64,000 bases of DNA from Tetracentron sinense (GCA_015143295.1 CM026557.1:35039965-35103964), one strand, 5' to 3'; shown: positions 13,201-28,200, counted from the first letter of the stretch. Program-made: numbers and translations. The notes: generated from the letters alone by a model not told the origin.

Positions 13201-16200
13201 TAACACTGAAGCATTCATTCATCCACTTGTCATAGATTAGAAATTAAAACATTTAAATAAGAGAAAAATATCATAAAAGCTTAGGTCATATCTTATTAGC
13301 ATGAATAGTTGGGAAAAATATAACTTATCAATAATAAAGGAGGTTCTGACCATAGGTCAGAGATGTCATAGTTCGAATGCTACTTTAGCTATATTATGAA
13401 CCATGATATTATCACACAACACCCTAGTCATTGGACTGAGGGGCCAAGACACCATTCACCTTTTTATGACATCGTTGTCCCCTGATCAATAGCTGGGAGC
13501 CATTCAATAGAATAAAACCAGGGCCATCACAGCGTTGGACTCGACATTATAGTTACTGCAGGTAACACTTCCAAAAATCCCAGAGAGGATACAGCAAACA
13601 AATAGTAATTTGAAAGAAAATTGATTAGAATCAGATCCTAGACTCCGAAAAGAACAAACATCCCCTTTAAAAACCACGGAAAAAGAAGAAGAATATAGGA
13701 AGGACAAGGATGACACCCGACCTTTAACAGTCAATCCTATCACTTACATGTCCCAACTGTTTTCTACATCAAAAGGAAATGGCTGACTGAGCCAAGAAAG
13801 AGAAATTTGAAAGAATATAAATGAGGATTGGATCCTAGGAAAAAAAGGATGACACCTAACCTTAAACAGTCAATCCTGTCACTTACATGTGGCATCTGTT
13901 TTCTACGTCAAAAGGAAAAGGCTGACTGAGCCAACAAAGAATATTAATGAGGATTGGATCCTAGATTCCAAAGAGGAAAAACATCTTCTTTAAAAGCCAC
14001 AAAGAAAAAAGAAGAATAGGAAGGATAAGTTTGTCATCCAACCTTAGTTCAATCCTACCTATGGCAGCTGTTTTCTACGTCAAAAGGAAGGACAAGGTTG
14101 TTTGGAAGCTTGATTTTGGTACAGCTAAAAAGCTCATTGGATATTACCTATTTTGTAAACCCCACATTGTGCAATTTGAACAAGAATTCAGTTAGTTATA
14201 GCCGAAATATGGGTATGGTGCAAATTCATAATTTGATTTCTATTCATTTTCAGAAGTTTCTTTGACTTTCTAGCAAGTTTCATACCAATGTTCTAAAAGG
14301 AGAATGAGGCTTATAGCTCGAAGTAAACACCTCAAGGCTCACCTCATAGACTCAAATCCCCTAAGACTCATGCCTCAAAGTATGACACTCATAGAGGTGC
14401 ACACCTCACACCTTAATGCTCGCCTTATGCCTGAGCCAAGTGCCTCATACACATTGTTCAAATTATTGGTATCAGTATGTGTATGAGTAAGTCGATTTTA
14501 GGATACGTATTGGTGTATCGGTTGGATACACCGAAAAAATTTAAGATACTCTTGGATACGCAAAAAAAAAAACTTGGATACCTTGCATAAAACCTCTTCT
14601 AATAAAAATATAAGCTAAAAACAAACTAAATGAAATCCCCCAGTTACATTTATAACTTTACATATCAATTTTAAGAATTTTACAAGTTACAAAAGCGAGC
14701 ATGAGAAAAAACAAGTTGAAAACACAAATCATAGTCACGCAGCCAAGTTTAGGCCATACAATCTGTATATGAAAACCTTACATTCAATGAATACATAAGA
14801 AAGCATGGACTTTACAACCATAAAGTAAATGACATAAATTATGAAAACTTAATATCACAATGAACTACATGTCAGCTCGAATTCTAGATTGAACCCTAGA
14901 TTAAAGGTATTTTTTCCAATTTTTCAAAAACATGATGAAAAATTCTTCATTTCTCATTTAAAAATAGCAATTTTTTGTGCATATTTTCATATGAAAAAAA
15001 AAAGATCTACTCATTTGGAGTTGATTACAACCTATTTTCATTAATTTAACAACTAAAATTGGAAAAACAATATTGCATCCCTACGGACATTTCAGGAGCC
15101 TTTTCAATTCGAAAAACACTTAGATCTTTATTTTTGAACATAAAATCGACAACAAAGTTGTTTTATGCTTAGAAATTAATTAGAGAAGAAAGATTGGTGA
15201 AAGAATAGGTTCTAGGGGTGTTTACAAACACTCAAACGGTAAAATAGCCCATTTTATCTAGAGTTACGGTCCAAAGGAAGAGCAATACCTCAGAAGGAAT
15301 ATTAGGACTCCAAACAGTCCTATTAGGAAATGGTGGTGCGGGAGATGAACCAAGTAACTATAGCGGTGATCTCACTGAAAACCGAACATTGTGGCCACTA
15401 GACCAAATCCTAGAGTCCCTAAGCTGGGGGCAAGGAGGCAAAGATTGAAGCCACTAGAGAAGGCGAAGATCTTCGACTTCTCAGTCGTTCAAATCACACC
15501 TTAATCTAGGACACCACACCACCTCGTTGATATTCAACTGACACTGGGACATCGAGGCATCTTTGTCAACAACCAGCATGAAGATATTTTCAAAGTTGTC
15601 ACTAATTTTGGTCAGACAACACCACAAATCTTTCCAAAATTTAACCTCCAACCCACTATCAACCTTAAATCTATAAAAAGGTGCTAATAAGATGGCCACC
15701 TTCATTTTGTAATGTAGTATAAAAAATTGCGAAAGAGATATAGAGATTAGTAAAATGGAAAATAGAGAAGAGAGATGGAGATATGGACAAGAAAAACAGA
15801 GAGAGGGACGAGAGAGATGGCCAAGAGAGAGAGACAGAGGGACAATAGATGAGAGACAGAGAGAGAGAGACTTACCTATCGCCGAAGATGAGCTTTTGCC
15901 GAAGAGAGGAGCAGTAAGCAACGACAGCAAGAGACAATCTGCCCTAACTCCCCCCCCCCCCCCACCCTACCCTATCACCCCTTTATACTACCAGCAAAAG
16001 AAGGAAGAAAAAAACATGACTTGATCAAGTCAGGTCAAATTGGCTTACTCGATCGAGTAACTTGAGATTGCTAGGAAAAAACCAATATACAGCCAAGTCG
16101 ACAACACGATATGAGTAATAGAAAGAGGTACGAGAGAGATGGCCAAGAGAGAGAGACAGAGGGACAACAGATGAGAGACAGAGACTTACCTATTCGCCAA

Positions 16201-19200
16201 AGATGAGCTTTTGCCGGAGAGAGGAGCAGTAAGCAACGAGAGCAAGAGACAATCTGCCCTAACTCCCCCCCACCCTACCCTATCACCCCTTTATACTACC
16301 AGCAAAAGAAGAAAAAAAAAACGACTCGATCGAGTCGGGTCAAATTGGCTTACTCGACCGAGTAACTTGAGATTGCTAGGAAAAAACCAATATACAGCCG
16401 AGTCGACAACACGATGTGTGTCAAAGGTACAAAATGACTACCAAAAAAGAGCTACCAAACTAAGCAAAACAAACACTAACCCTAAAAGGAAGAAAAGGAA
16501 AGTATATCAAAATTGTAAAGTCCATGTTTTAGTATTTGCTTATTCCGGTGTCAAAACAAGTGAGTCTAGTGTATCTTGTGTCATTGCCTACAAGCGTCCA
16601 AGACAAATGAAGATGAAGACTGTGAAGAAAAGTTGAAGACATTCCAATTTTCATCTCCTTTTCACTCATAGGATGGTAAGTGACCTAGATAACATAATAC
16701 CTTAGGTGGAAATTGACTTAGAGACCAAAAATTACCCACTTAGAAATGCCCACAATCATGGAATTTGGTTCCAATATGCCTAGGATAAAGTGAAGCAAAG
16801 CATAGTGGATTCAAGGGTGAAATATAGTGAAAATCCACCGGTGGGTCGACCCAGACCAAATTGGGTCGACCCAGTCTCATCCCAAAATGTATGGCATAAA
16901 AATCCAAAAGGCAATCAAAAGTTGGGTCGACCGAAAGTGGCACTTGGGTCGACCGAAGTGCGCAGTTGGATCAACCCAGTCCACTTTGGGTCAACCCAGT
17001 TCTTAAGTTTTGTTTCTAAATTGATATTTAGCAACTTCTAAACTATGTTTTGCCTTCTCTATTTAATGGGATCCTTCTAGTCCGTGAATGGAGACTTAGG
17101 GAGAGTGTGGAGAGTGCATTGGGCTAGTTCTAGAGTTCTCATAAACTCTGGGATTTCCTTCTCTCCTTCTCCTTTATTAGTTGCTCTAGAGATGCAAGTT
17201 TTATCATTTTTATCGCTGAAAACTTGCTTTGGTTGATCCTCAAGCTATTGATTGGATCACTCTAGAGTTGTCCTAAACCATCAACCCGTTCTGGAAAGAA
17301 CAAATTGGCCGAAATGTTCTGGAGCCTTTGCGAAGGAGAACGATACGAGGAGGATCGTGGTTGTGTGATTTGGTCGGTAGAATCCAAAGCCATCATTGAC
17401 AGAGATCGATCGTGGAGATCGTGGTTGTCAAGACACAGGAGAAGAACAGGCTATTGCGGTAGATTGCGAGTCTTGCGAGATCGTGATTACTTATTGAGGC
17501 GTGGAGGACTAGCCGTAGATCAAGGAAGGCGAGTCCTGTTTGGGTGAGGTTCGAGTCTGTAAGTATTTGGTTATTTGTCTTAGTGGATTCTCATTGCTGG
17601 ACTAGGTCCTGTGGTTTTTTCCCGGAAGGGTTTCCACGTAAAAATTGTGTGCGTTATGGTTTGCTTGTTTCCCTTATTCCGCACTTTAAAGTTCATCATC
17701 CCTTAATTAATAACTTAATTGTTAAATATTAAAAATGGTAGATAAACTTATAGGGAGTCCTAACCATCCCCTAGAATTTGTGAGTTCTCAACTCAAACAT
17801 TGATTTGAGGTTCACCGGATATTTTTTCAATTGGTATCAAAGCGGGTTCACTAATTTATTAGTGCGATCTCATTCTTAAATTTTCGGTAAATATGAATCT
17901 CCAAAGAAATGGAGGATCCATCTCTTGTCCCCCCATTTTTCAATGTGTAATATTAATGATTGGAAATCTTGAATGAGAATATTTCACCTATCTCTAGATA
18001 AGAATTTATGGATCGCTACAGAAAAGGGTTGGACTTTCCCCAGCAAATTTTTAGAAAATCACACCATCCCAAAAGCTTCCAATAATTGTAACTTTGTTAA
18101 AGAAGCTTGTAGTATTCTTAAAATTTCTCAGATAGAGACTACAAATTTTATGGCTTCTATTGCCTCCGTCACTAGAATTGTAGAGTCATCTTCTATTGTT
18201 AGTATGAATGACAAGAGTGAGGATGATAGGGAGAGTCAAAGTGACTCAAATTCTAAAGGAGACCTCGAGGCAGCCTATGATGAATTATTTCAAGAACGCC
18301 TAAAGCTGAAAAATGTTTAGTTTTTATGACCAAAAAGGTCAAATCTATTGAAATGGAAAGAGATGCCTTAGACCAAATGGCTTCAGGGTTGAAAGCTCTT
18401 GTGTCACAGCTTGAGAAAGAGAAGGTTTCCCTCCTTGTCAAGACTCAGCTTCTTGAATCTGATTTGCATGATTGTCTTGATGAAAATACAAGTTTTGAAA
18501 TCAAGTTGGCTGATCTTAAGCAAAATCAGAGATGTGGAGATGTGAAGGGAACTTCATCTACCTCTAACACTGAGCCTAGTGGTAAGAGGCACCCTCCTGA
18601 AAATAGAAAAGACCCTTCTACTCAGAAATTTATTCCTACATGTCATAAATGTGGAGTGAAGGGTCATATTAAGCCTCGATGTCCTAAACTTCGAAGAATG
18701 CCCAATCATGGTTTTGAGAACCACAATAATTTTAATGGGAGTCTTCAAAGGAGAGTTGAGATCCTAGTGGAGAAGTCTAGGAGTTTGTGTGAAGCTGTGA
18801 TGAAAATTGCTCACAACTCTAGACAGTGGCATAGTCATGACACTCCTTATGCTAGATATAAAGGAGGTAACGGGGAGAACCATAATGCCCGCCATAATTC
18901 TAGGACTCAATCCTTAGAAATGAGGAACAGGAAAAAGAGGCAAAAGGTCATACCTACCTCAACTAAAACGGTTAGAGACCAAAGGGTTAATCAAACTGCT
19001 AAAACCGTTTGGGTAAAAAATGAAGACCTGAAGGGCTTCACTTAGCCCTTACCTGTCATAGCCTAGGATGTGCAGTTCTTGTTATATCTTGTCCTAGTGC
19101 TATGCTATTTGTGTATATACTAGTATTTTTTTTCTTTTTACTAGATGGTATTTGTTTTGGTTTGTTTTTCTGTTTTCTTTATTTTGAAAAATTCAAAAAC

Positions 19201-22200
19201 ATTGCAAAACTATAAAATCCAAAAATATTTGTCATGTTGCCCTTGTTTGACTTACATGATTTACATTCCTTGTGTGATCTTTATTTCTATACTTATTGAG
19301 GGTTGAACATGAGTTTGTTACTGATTGAGGATATATGACCTTCATAGTCTCTTGGTTAGACTGAAAATTAGACTGATTCTATCTTTGCACAGTTAGAGAC
19401 TTATTCATATGTGTATGCTTTGCACTTTCACATGCACTCTGACTGATTCTGTTGAGAGGTCTAATTCCCAATCTGTACGTGTTTGACTTATCCCAAAAGT
19501 GTGACCTTGGATAACCAATCTAGAATTACCATATTGTTGGTCATCGCCATCCTGTGTATCCTCCATGAGCAAAAATTGTTGCAATGAAAAAGGCTACCTA
19601 CTAGGCTAGTGTGAAAGTCACTATTGGATGCAAACAGTATCTAATGGCTACCTATGAGGACAGTAGGTATCTATCTGGGTCGCTAGAGTGAAAGCCCCTG
19701 CTGACAATCAGGACTACTTACCTGGATAGTGTGAAAGTCATCATTGCATGAAAAGATATGTTCAGATGAAGAACATAAAAAAAAAAAAAAAAAAAATCTT
19801 ACAAAGTTTGGAGGTATTTGACCAAAAGTAAAAGAAAAATATTGAGTCAAATAAAATAGATAAAAGAGCACCAAAATGTAAAAAATTAGCATATCTGGAT
19901 CTAACTAGATTTGATTTCTAAGATTTGTATCTCCGGAATCCCCTTAGTGGTTAATGTCATATCCTTGGAAAGGGAAAGAAACCTTGATCTAGTATCTTGT
20001 CAGACCACACTACACACAATGCTTCACTTTTGAACTGTTCACTAAATGTGAATAAGTGAATTGGTTATGCTTTAGCATTCCTTGAGATTTAGTTAGATGT
20101 GTATCCTCAGTAGGACTAACTAATCATGTTCTTCATTGGATTTGTAATTTTAAATTACTGCTACTTGGAATGTTTTTGATGCATGTATGTGTGGCACATG
20201 ATACATTTTTAGTATTATTATTATGTGTTGGCATGCGCCTTTAGAGCATAGGTGCCCTGATTTTGGAGGTATCCTTGATCTTAGGGGGAGAAGATCAAGT
20301 TGAGATGTTGAGGGGGAGTTTGTGCTTTATATTGCTATTTTGTTCCCTGCTCTCTAGTCCCCACATTGTCTGCATTTGCTTGGTTGTATTGTGATTGTCT
20401 TGATATTACACATGTGTTAAATTGGTATATACTTTGTGATATTAGCTTTCTGACTACCTTTAACAATTGTGTCAAAAAGGGGAAGAATTTTGGGTATTAT
20501 TTCCCTAGTTCAGTACATTCCTTGCAATACCTGTAGTTATTTATTTTCATGTTCCATACATGCTTCACTGGGTGTTTTACTTATAAGCATGTGCAGGTGC
20601 AGGGTTGCAGCAGACAGATCTCACTTGACAGGAGCTTCAGTGTCTTCACTTTAAGATTATTTGTCAATTGGTGTCATGTAATTGTGTTGGAGTCATGTAA
20701 TGCCCTAATTCACCGTTTGATATGTTTGGGTGAGTTTATGTCAAGTCATGTACTTCAATTTGGCTTTGCCACAGGATTGCCAAAGGGAGAGATTGTAAAG
20801 TCCATGTTTTAATGTTGGCTTATTCCGGTGTCAAAACAAGTGAGTCTAGTGTATCTTGTGTCATTGCCTACAAGCGTCCAAGACAAGTGAATATGAAGAC
20901 TGTGAAAAAAAGTTGAAGACATTCTGATTTTCATCTCCGTTTCACTCATAGATGGTAAGTGACCTAAATACCATGATACCTTAGGTGGAAATTGACTTAG
21001 AAACCAAAAATTAACCACTTGGAAATGCCAACAATCATGGAATTTGGTTCCAATATGCCTAGGATAAAGTGAAGCAAAGCATAGTGGATTCAAGGGTGAA
21101 ATATAGTGAAAATTCACCATTAGGTCGACCCAGACCATATTGGGTCGACCCAGACCATATTAGGTCGACCCAATCTCATCCCAAAATGTATGGCATAAAA
21201 ATCCAGAAGGCAATCAAAAGTTGGGTCGACCAAAGTGCGCAGTTGGGTCGACCCAATCCACTTTGGGTCGACCCAGTCCTTAAGTTTTGTTTCTAAATTG
21301 ATTTTTAGTAACTTCTAAACCATGTTTTGCCTTCTCTATTTAATGGGATCCTTCTAGTCCGTGAATTGAGACTCAGGGAGAGTGTGGAGAGTGCATTGGG
21401 CTAGCTCTAGGGTTCTCATAAACTCTGGGATTTATTTCTCTCCTTCTCCTTTGCTAGTTGCTCTAGAGATGCAAGTTTTATCATTCTTATCTCTGAAAAC
21501 TTGCTTTGCTTGATCCTCAAGCTATTGATGGGATCACTTTAGAGTTGTCCTAAACCATCAACCCGTTCTGGAAAGAACAAATTGGCCGGAGTGTTCCGGA
21601 GCCTTTGCGAAGGAGATCGATCCAAGGAGGATCGTGGTTGTATAATTTGGTCGGTGGAATCCGAAGCCGTCATTGCCGGAGATCGATCGTGGAGATCGTG
21701 GTTGTCAAGACACAGGAGAAGAACAGGCTACTGCGGTAGATTGAGAGTCTTGCGAGATCGTGATTATTTATTGAGACGTGGAAGACTAGCCGTAGATCAA
21801 GGAAGACGAGTCCTGTTTAGGTGAGGTTCGAGTCTGTAAGTATTTAGTTCTGTGTCTTAGTGGATTCTCATTGTTGGACTAGGTCCCGTGGTTTTTTCCC
21901 GGAAGGGTTGCCACGTAAAAATTGCTTGTATTGTGGTTTGCTTGTTTCCATTATTCGGCACTTTAAAGTTCATCATCCTTTAATTAATAACTTAATTGTT
22001 AAATATTAAAAAGGGTAGATAGACTTATAGGGAGTCCTAACCATCCCCTTGAATTTGTGAGTTCTTAACTCAAACATTGATTTGAGGTTCACCGGATATT
22101 TTTTCAAAAATCTTTTCTGATCAAGCATCAAGAAGTGAAAAATACCAAAACAAATACTATCCACATGATTAGTAGTGCTATCAAACACGGATCTATTCCT

Positions 22201-25200
22201 CCCTTCCATACACACCAACAGATTTACATGAGGTGCACACCTCTAACTGCAGCCATGAGACAAGCGTGTCCCCTAAAGAGGCATGCACTTTTTCTCATGC
22301 CCCGGGTTTTGAGGCATATTCCACAAAATTTATTGTGCTTTTTGGGTGTCTCAAGACATTTTGGTAACCCCTCACCTTCAGGCATGCCACCTTAAATGCT
22401 TTTAGAACACTGATTTTACACTTAAATTGAACAAAATCTTTTTAGATGGCATGAGTGCGGCCCTTAGATGTGAGGATCCCAGTTGATTGATCGGACTTCA
22501 ACCTCGCTAAAACTCTATGTTGAGACCCTAAGGACTGATTTTGGATGGTGTGACTCAGTCCTCATATCTTTTCCCTATCTTTTGTTCTTATTTTTAGCTT
22601 CTCCTATTCTAGATTTAGAGCAACCTATATACCCACTTTATACATTTGTTCACCCAATGTTTCAAAAGGAAATACCATCAAGTTTGTAAGCCATCAAGAG
22701 CCGGTGGTTTTAACCTTGTTCCAGTCAGCTAAGTGAATAAGGCTCTCTTGGGTAAATGAGTATGGAGATTTGGTGAGGGTGAGTCTTTGGAGGAAGGTGA
22801 TTGTCACTACATATGGGGAAGCCTCTTGTTGGATGTTGAAGGGGGTGTGATTATCGCATGGGGTGGGCTTTTAGAAAGGTATCATGGCTGTAGCTAAGTT
22901 TCTAATTCCATATATCGAGTTCAAGGTGGGAAATGGTTCCAAAATCCAGTTTTGGAAAGATATCTATGGGAAGTGAGTTAGTTCGGTGTCCCAAATTGAG
23001 GAGAGACCTAAATGATTGGGAAGTCGAGGATTTGCAATGCCTCCTTACTTGATTGAGTTCCTCTTCCCCAAGTTCCCAGGATAGAGATTGGTATTTGGTC
23101 TAGAAGCAACAATGGTCAGTTTTCAGTGAGAACATTTTTAGAATCATTTGCATTGTTACATACACACTCATTTCCTCATAAGGCTATATGGGGTGCATGC
23201 ATACCATCTAAGGTATCCTCCTTCCTCTCGTCAGCAACTTTGAATAAAATTCGTATTACTAATCACCTAAAGAGTAGAAGGTGGAGTATAGCAGTATAAC
23301 AAATCATTGTTATTTGCTCTTGCACTGTCAGGTTGTCTTTGGGATTTTGGTCTATTTCTTTTCTTGGTTAGGTGTGGAGTAGGTCTTTTCATTCTCCTTC
23401 CTGAGCTTCTTATCGGGTTGGCAATTGACGATACTGGTGGAAGCAAAAGAAGCAATCTAGACTATATTACTTGGAGACATTTCCTGGATTGTTTGGAAAG
23501 AGAGGAAGAGTCGTATCATCGACAATTCCTCATCTTCAAATACTCGCATTGCAGATCGCATTAAGCGATTAATTGTGGAATGATGTTCCATTGGCCAGTT
23601 GGGAGGGAAGTGGGGGATATCTTATTGTGAGTTCAATTGTTCTTTTGTGTATGATTATTTTCAACATTTCACTTATGTTTGTACACTTCAGTTTACCTCT
23701 TTGTAAATTGTTGTTACATCTTTTGATCTATTTATACACTTGATACTTACCCTCTTTGTAAATTGTTGTTACATCTTTTGATCTATTTATACACTTGATA
23801 CTTACCGATGCTCTAAATCTCGAACTCGAATCCTTATTTCTTAAAATCCTAGTGCTCTCTTTAATTAATATTAGAACTAAATCACTTGTGTTCAAGAAAT
23901 TCTAGCCATCTCGCTTTTGTCTTGCATCAAATATTATCCAAAGTTCTACGCGGGTCAACAATTAAAGAACTATCGCATCCATTTTAGATGGGTACACAGA
24001 ACATAATGCACTTGAAGTAATGTATCGAATGTGGGAAATTAAGTTCTCCGTCCAAATGCATGTGTGATGTGTGTATGGGTGAGGGTGGTTAAGTTCTCCA
24101 TCCAAATACGTGTGTGCATGCGCGTGGATGCAAGTGGTTAAGTTATCCATCCAAATGTGTGTTTGCATGTGCCTGCACATGTTTATGTGCACGTGCACTC
24201 TACACTCTCCCATCAACAAATGGATAGCAAGTATAAAATCACAGTAGTAGCAACAATTTCAGGTGAAGGTAGAAATCCCACTAACCAGTCACATCCTTGC
24301 GATGTCCACGGAAAGATTCAAGCTCTTTCATAGCTCTTATGTCATAAAGCTGAAAATTAAGGTGAAATGGTTAGATAATCATCCAGAATTTGCTTAGAAC
24401 ATGGAGAATTAATTGAAAAGGGGAGATAGGAGAATGCATAAAACAAATTTTTAATTCACACACAAGAAATGCAAGTGGGGGCAGAAGAAAATTTTCACTT
24501 TAACTAATGAAGAGAATCCATCAGAGTTTTCAAAATGGGTGGAAATTTTTAAGCACGATGCAGCCACGTGGTCATACTCAACTCTCGAACTCTATTACAT
24601 TGAGCAGATGGCTTATTGCAAGATTTCATGAAAGATAATTATATTTTGTGGATAGAATAACAGATGAAAAAGAAGGATAACAAAATAAAAGAATGAAGAC
24701 AAATAGGTAGTAAATAAATAGTTCTGAATTCAGAGGTTGCAGTAGTAGTCACAATATCCTGCTACTTCTCAAACCATTACATGTGCACGTAATGTAGAAA
24801 GATTTAAAGTAATATTGAGCACACTTGTTTGAATGGTCACTTCAGAGAAAGCTAAAAAAATTACCCACCTTGATGATTTGATCCTTCGACGCAGTTAGCA
24901 CCCAGTTACCATTTTGATTCCACTTGACGCAAAGCACAGTATTTTTGTGACCATGACTGCGAAACGACATGTACAATTTACCAAACGAATCCAAATATAA
25001 TCTAAACTACAGGTGCAATCGTTAAGAACTGTACATACAATGAACAAAGTTCTCTCCCAGATTTTGCATCCCAAAGTTTCACAAGGTTGTCTTTCCCGCC
25101 TAGTATAATGTAAACGCAAACTATAATAAATATGGTATTTAGAAGAAATTTTCAATAAAATACGAAAACTATAAAAGTACACACCTGAAACTAATAAAGA

Positions 25201-28200
25201 CTTTGTCGGGTGCCAATCAACACTCTTCACATCCCAACCATGACCTGTCTGAGTTCAAAGTACAAATAGAAGATTCTTAGGGTCATCTCATGCATACTCT
25301 AAGCATAAGTAAAACTGATACATGCATAAGGCAAAATTACATTTAGTTGAGTATGTAGTCAAAATGCACAACATATGAATAGCATTAGTGTCGCCGAGAT
25401 GAGAATGTTGAAATGGATGAGTGGAAATACAAGAAAAGATAGGAGAATCCGGGTGTCGCTCGTATAGGTGATAACATAACGGAGTCGATTGAGTTGATTT
25501 GGACATTTTCAATGAACACAATGGCCCCAATGAAAAGACATAAATTGGTGCAAGTTAAAAACTCTAAAAGGGCAAGGAGAATGATAAAAAAAATAACACG
25601 AACAAAGAGAGTAGAGAAATTTTGATGACACGCGATTTAACTGAAGTTGTGGCTGGCCTTTAATACAGTGGAGTGGCAAACAGGAACTATGTTGCCAACC
25701 CGTATTTTGGGACAAGGCATTGATGAAGCAAAAAAGGGATATTACATGCAACAATTCGTAATATTCTCATAATAATCACCAAAAATAATAATAATATATA
25801 TCGACCAAAAGATCTTCTCATGTAATCCTTCACAATAACAATAACTATGCAAATGACCCCGGCACTGATGAGTCCTTATTGGGACTCCTGAAGAAAGTTG
25901 GGCAGAAATTAGAGAAAGACCCACCTTCTAAAGCTGTTACAGCACTCATAGAAGTACTTTTCAAACAAAAAAAAGCACTCAAAGAAGTAAAGGCGTTATA
26001 AAGTGATGTACTTATATTATACATTGTTGTTCATTATTAGGAGCTATATATGTACTTATAAACTTGACACTCTACTTCTTTAGTGTAGTGCAAACTGCAA
26101 AGTCTTTCGGAATGCCTTCAATGGTTTAGAAATAAAATGGGAAGAGAAGGAAGGAAAAAGGCCAACCCAGATAATTCAGTTTGTAATAAGTAAATCACTA
26201 TTTGATACTTAGTAAAGGGTTCTAATAGTAAATTTTCCCCTCCTGTAGCTAAACGGTGATTGCTATGTGGTATAAATACCCCCAATCTAAGGAAAATGGC
26301 TATACAAATTTTATCCCAAACGACATCATCTAGTGGCTGCGAACAAAATTGGAGCACATTTTCCTTCATTCATTCAAAGTCTCGCAACCATTTGAATTAT
26401 GAGAAGTTTGAACGATTGGTGTACGCAGATTATAATATGAGGTTGTGACTAAAGCAGGTCACTAAGGATGCTTGAAGAAGCGATGCACTATTCGATCCCA
26501 TAGACCTCTGCCACATATTTGATGAGGACGAACCATTGGCTGGGGGTTAGGTGATCCAAGAGAGGTAGTGTTGGATGAACCGGAAGATCCTTCTAGCCTA
26601 ATACATTTTTGGCAAGGTGCGTGGATAAGTGTATAGTGGGATCACGTGAAGTTGGGTCGAGTAGAGCTGGACATAGGCTGGGCATAGCAGCACCATTGAT
26701 ACTAGTGGAGCTGGACTGATTGCGCCTGATTCGAGTGGGACTAGGACTAGTAGTGGTAATGATGAGGATGACAACAAGGTTCGATGAACTGATGAGGACT
26801 AATATCAAGGAGGTTGAGAGAAATGCAAATATTAGTCACGATGATGATGGAGAGGATGTTGGGGGGACGTCACATGGGCAATCACATGCACATGCACAAG
26901 CACAGGAGAGTCATAAGCATAGGAAGCATAGTATTGTATTTACAGAGGAATGGTACTTTAACCATGTTACCCAGGACAATAGTTATGGTACGCGTATGCC
27001 CTCTCGTGGTCATGAAAGCCAGACGTACGAGCGATGACGGGTCTACTGGACGTGCGAGTAATTATGGGCAACCACAAGGCATAGATGACATGATACATGG
27101 GATGGATAGAGTCAATGTTGACAAATGCAGGCACTGTGATAATGGTAGATATGAGAGTTCATCTTCATCCTCATATGGATAAGGTTGTGACCATGGTTGT
27201 TAAATTGTTGTGATTTACGATTCCAATCGTAAGATTTGAATCAAAACTCAGGTAAAACGATTTAAATCGTAGGTGAAAATCGTAATTGGGTTAAATCTCA
27301 TTCGATTTGCAATCAAATCGTATGATTCATGCAATTTGATTATGTTACAATTTAACAACCTTGGTCATGATGCCCAAATTCTACTTGTATGGAGCTAAGC
27401 ACATGAAGCTCAGTCTCAGGCATCAAGTGACATTTATGGATAGATTCCACAGACCTCGAGTTTGAGATGTACACATTTACATGAGTTGGCCACAGTATTG
27501 TGATCATATCTTGCATACTTATCATGTATCACTCTATTCAGCTTCTTAGCTCACAGTGTTCGAGCCAGCATGTAGTCTAATGTGCAATTGAGCTTGTATA
27601 AAGTATGTCATCTGCTTCATCAGTCCCCTATCATAATGTGTCGGGTGAGAAATCACCGTTCCAAAGAATGATCTGGGACTTATTCTCGGTCGCCTTATGG
27701 GATAAGGCCTCACTTTTGGGATTTTACTTGAGAGTTTCCTACCTCATATGGCTCAGCAGTCAATCAAATTAAATCATAAACCAACCTATAGGAATAATTT
27801 TTCCTAAGTTGAAGTTTGAAGTAAAGAAACAAAAATATAAAAAATACTTATGTGAGTAAAATTAAGTACTAAATGAAGGAGCAATAAGTCAATACTTTCT
27901 AATGTATTTAATTGAATGTAAGGTTTTCATGTTTAGATTGTATTGCCTATACTTGGTTAAGAGACTATGATTTGTGTTTTATACTTGTTTATCAACATGC
28001 TTTTCTTTTTTAAAGTATAAAATTCTTAACTCTCATATGTAGGGTTATATATGGATAAGGGGAGTGGAAGGATTGTTTGGGTTCATAGTTTAAGGAGTTT
28101 AAACGATTTGGAGGTTATTGAGTTTGGTAGACTTCTAGAGTGGTTGGGGGTCTACCCTTCTAGGAGCTCAGGGCAGGGATTGCAGAATGTGGTTTAGAGG

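Larger units (their letters stand above)
16514..22106 (+). mobile_element. Complete gag-only Ty1-copia-type LTR retrotransposon (TR-GAG-like)
   Basis: Two LTRs of about 1.31 kb (16514-17829 and 20794-22106) begin TGTAAAGTCCATG and end TTTTTTCA. The 5-bp target duplication AAAAT (16509-16513 and 22107-22111) is perfect. A primer site TGGTATCAAAGC matching initiator tRNA-Met follows the 5' LTR, and a polypurine tract AAAGGGAGAGA precedes the 3' LTR. The 3-kb interior has only a gag-like frame with a CCHC knuckle; I find no protease, integrase or RT. It would depend on an autonomous copia (SIRE-like) partner. Confidence 0.93.
14286..22412. mobile_element. Old hAT-like element containing the copia element (composite)
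   Basis: The left end CAATGTTCTAAAAGGAGAAT is an inverted match to the right end CTTTTAGAACACTG. Both are followed inward by GAGGC/GCCTC-rich sequence, as in the 5321-7573 family. The interior holds LINE debris, a 322-bp tandem duplication and the complete copia element. No clear target duplication. Confidence 0.45.

Noticed and set aside
16841..17002. Regular GGGTCGACCC repeats as a CRISPR-like or satellite array
   Set aside because: Units are inside both LTRs of a defined retrotransposon in a plant genome; spacing and spacers do not fit CRISPR, and there is no long satellite.
17305..17547. 80-codon frames rich in [15 protein letters not shown] in both LTRs as a real gene
   Set aside because: The frame lies wholly in the LTR, is duplicated at 21582, and has no homologue I recognise; it is repeat-driven.
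23962..24219. 85-codon frame with repeated [16 protein letters not shown] units
   Set aside because: Translation of the GT-rich minisatellite in FY intron 12.
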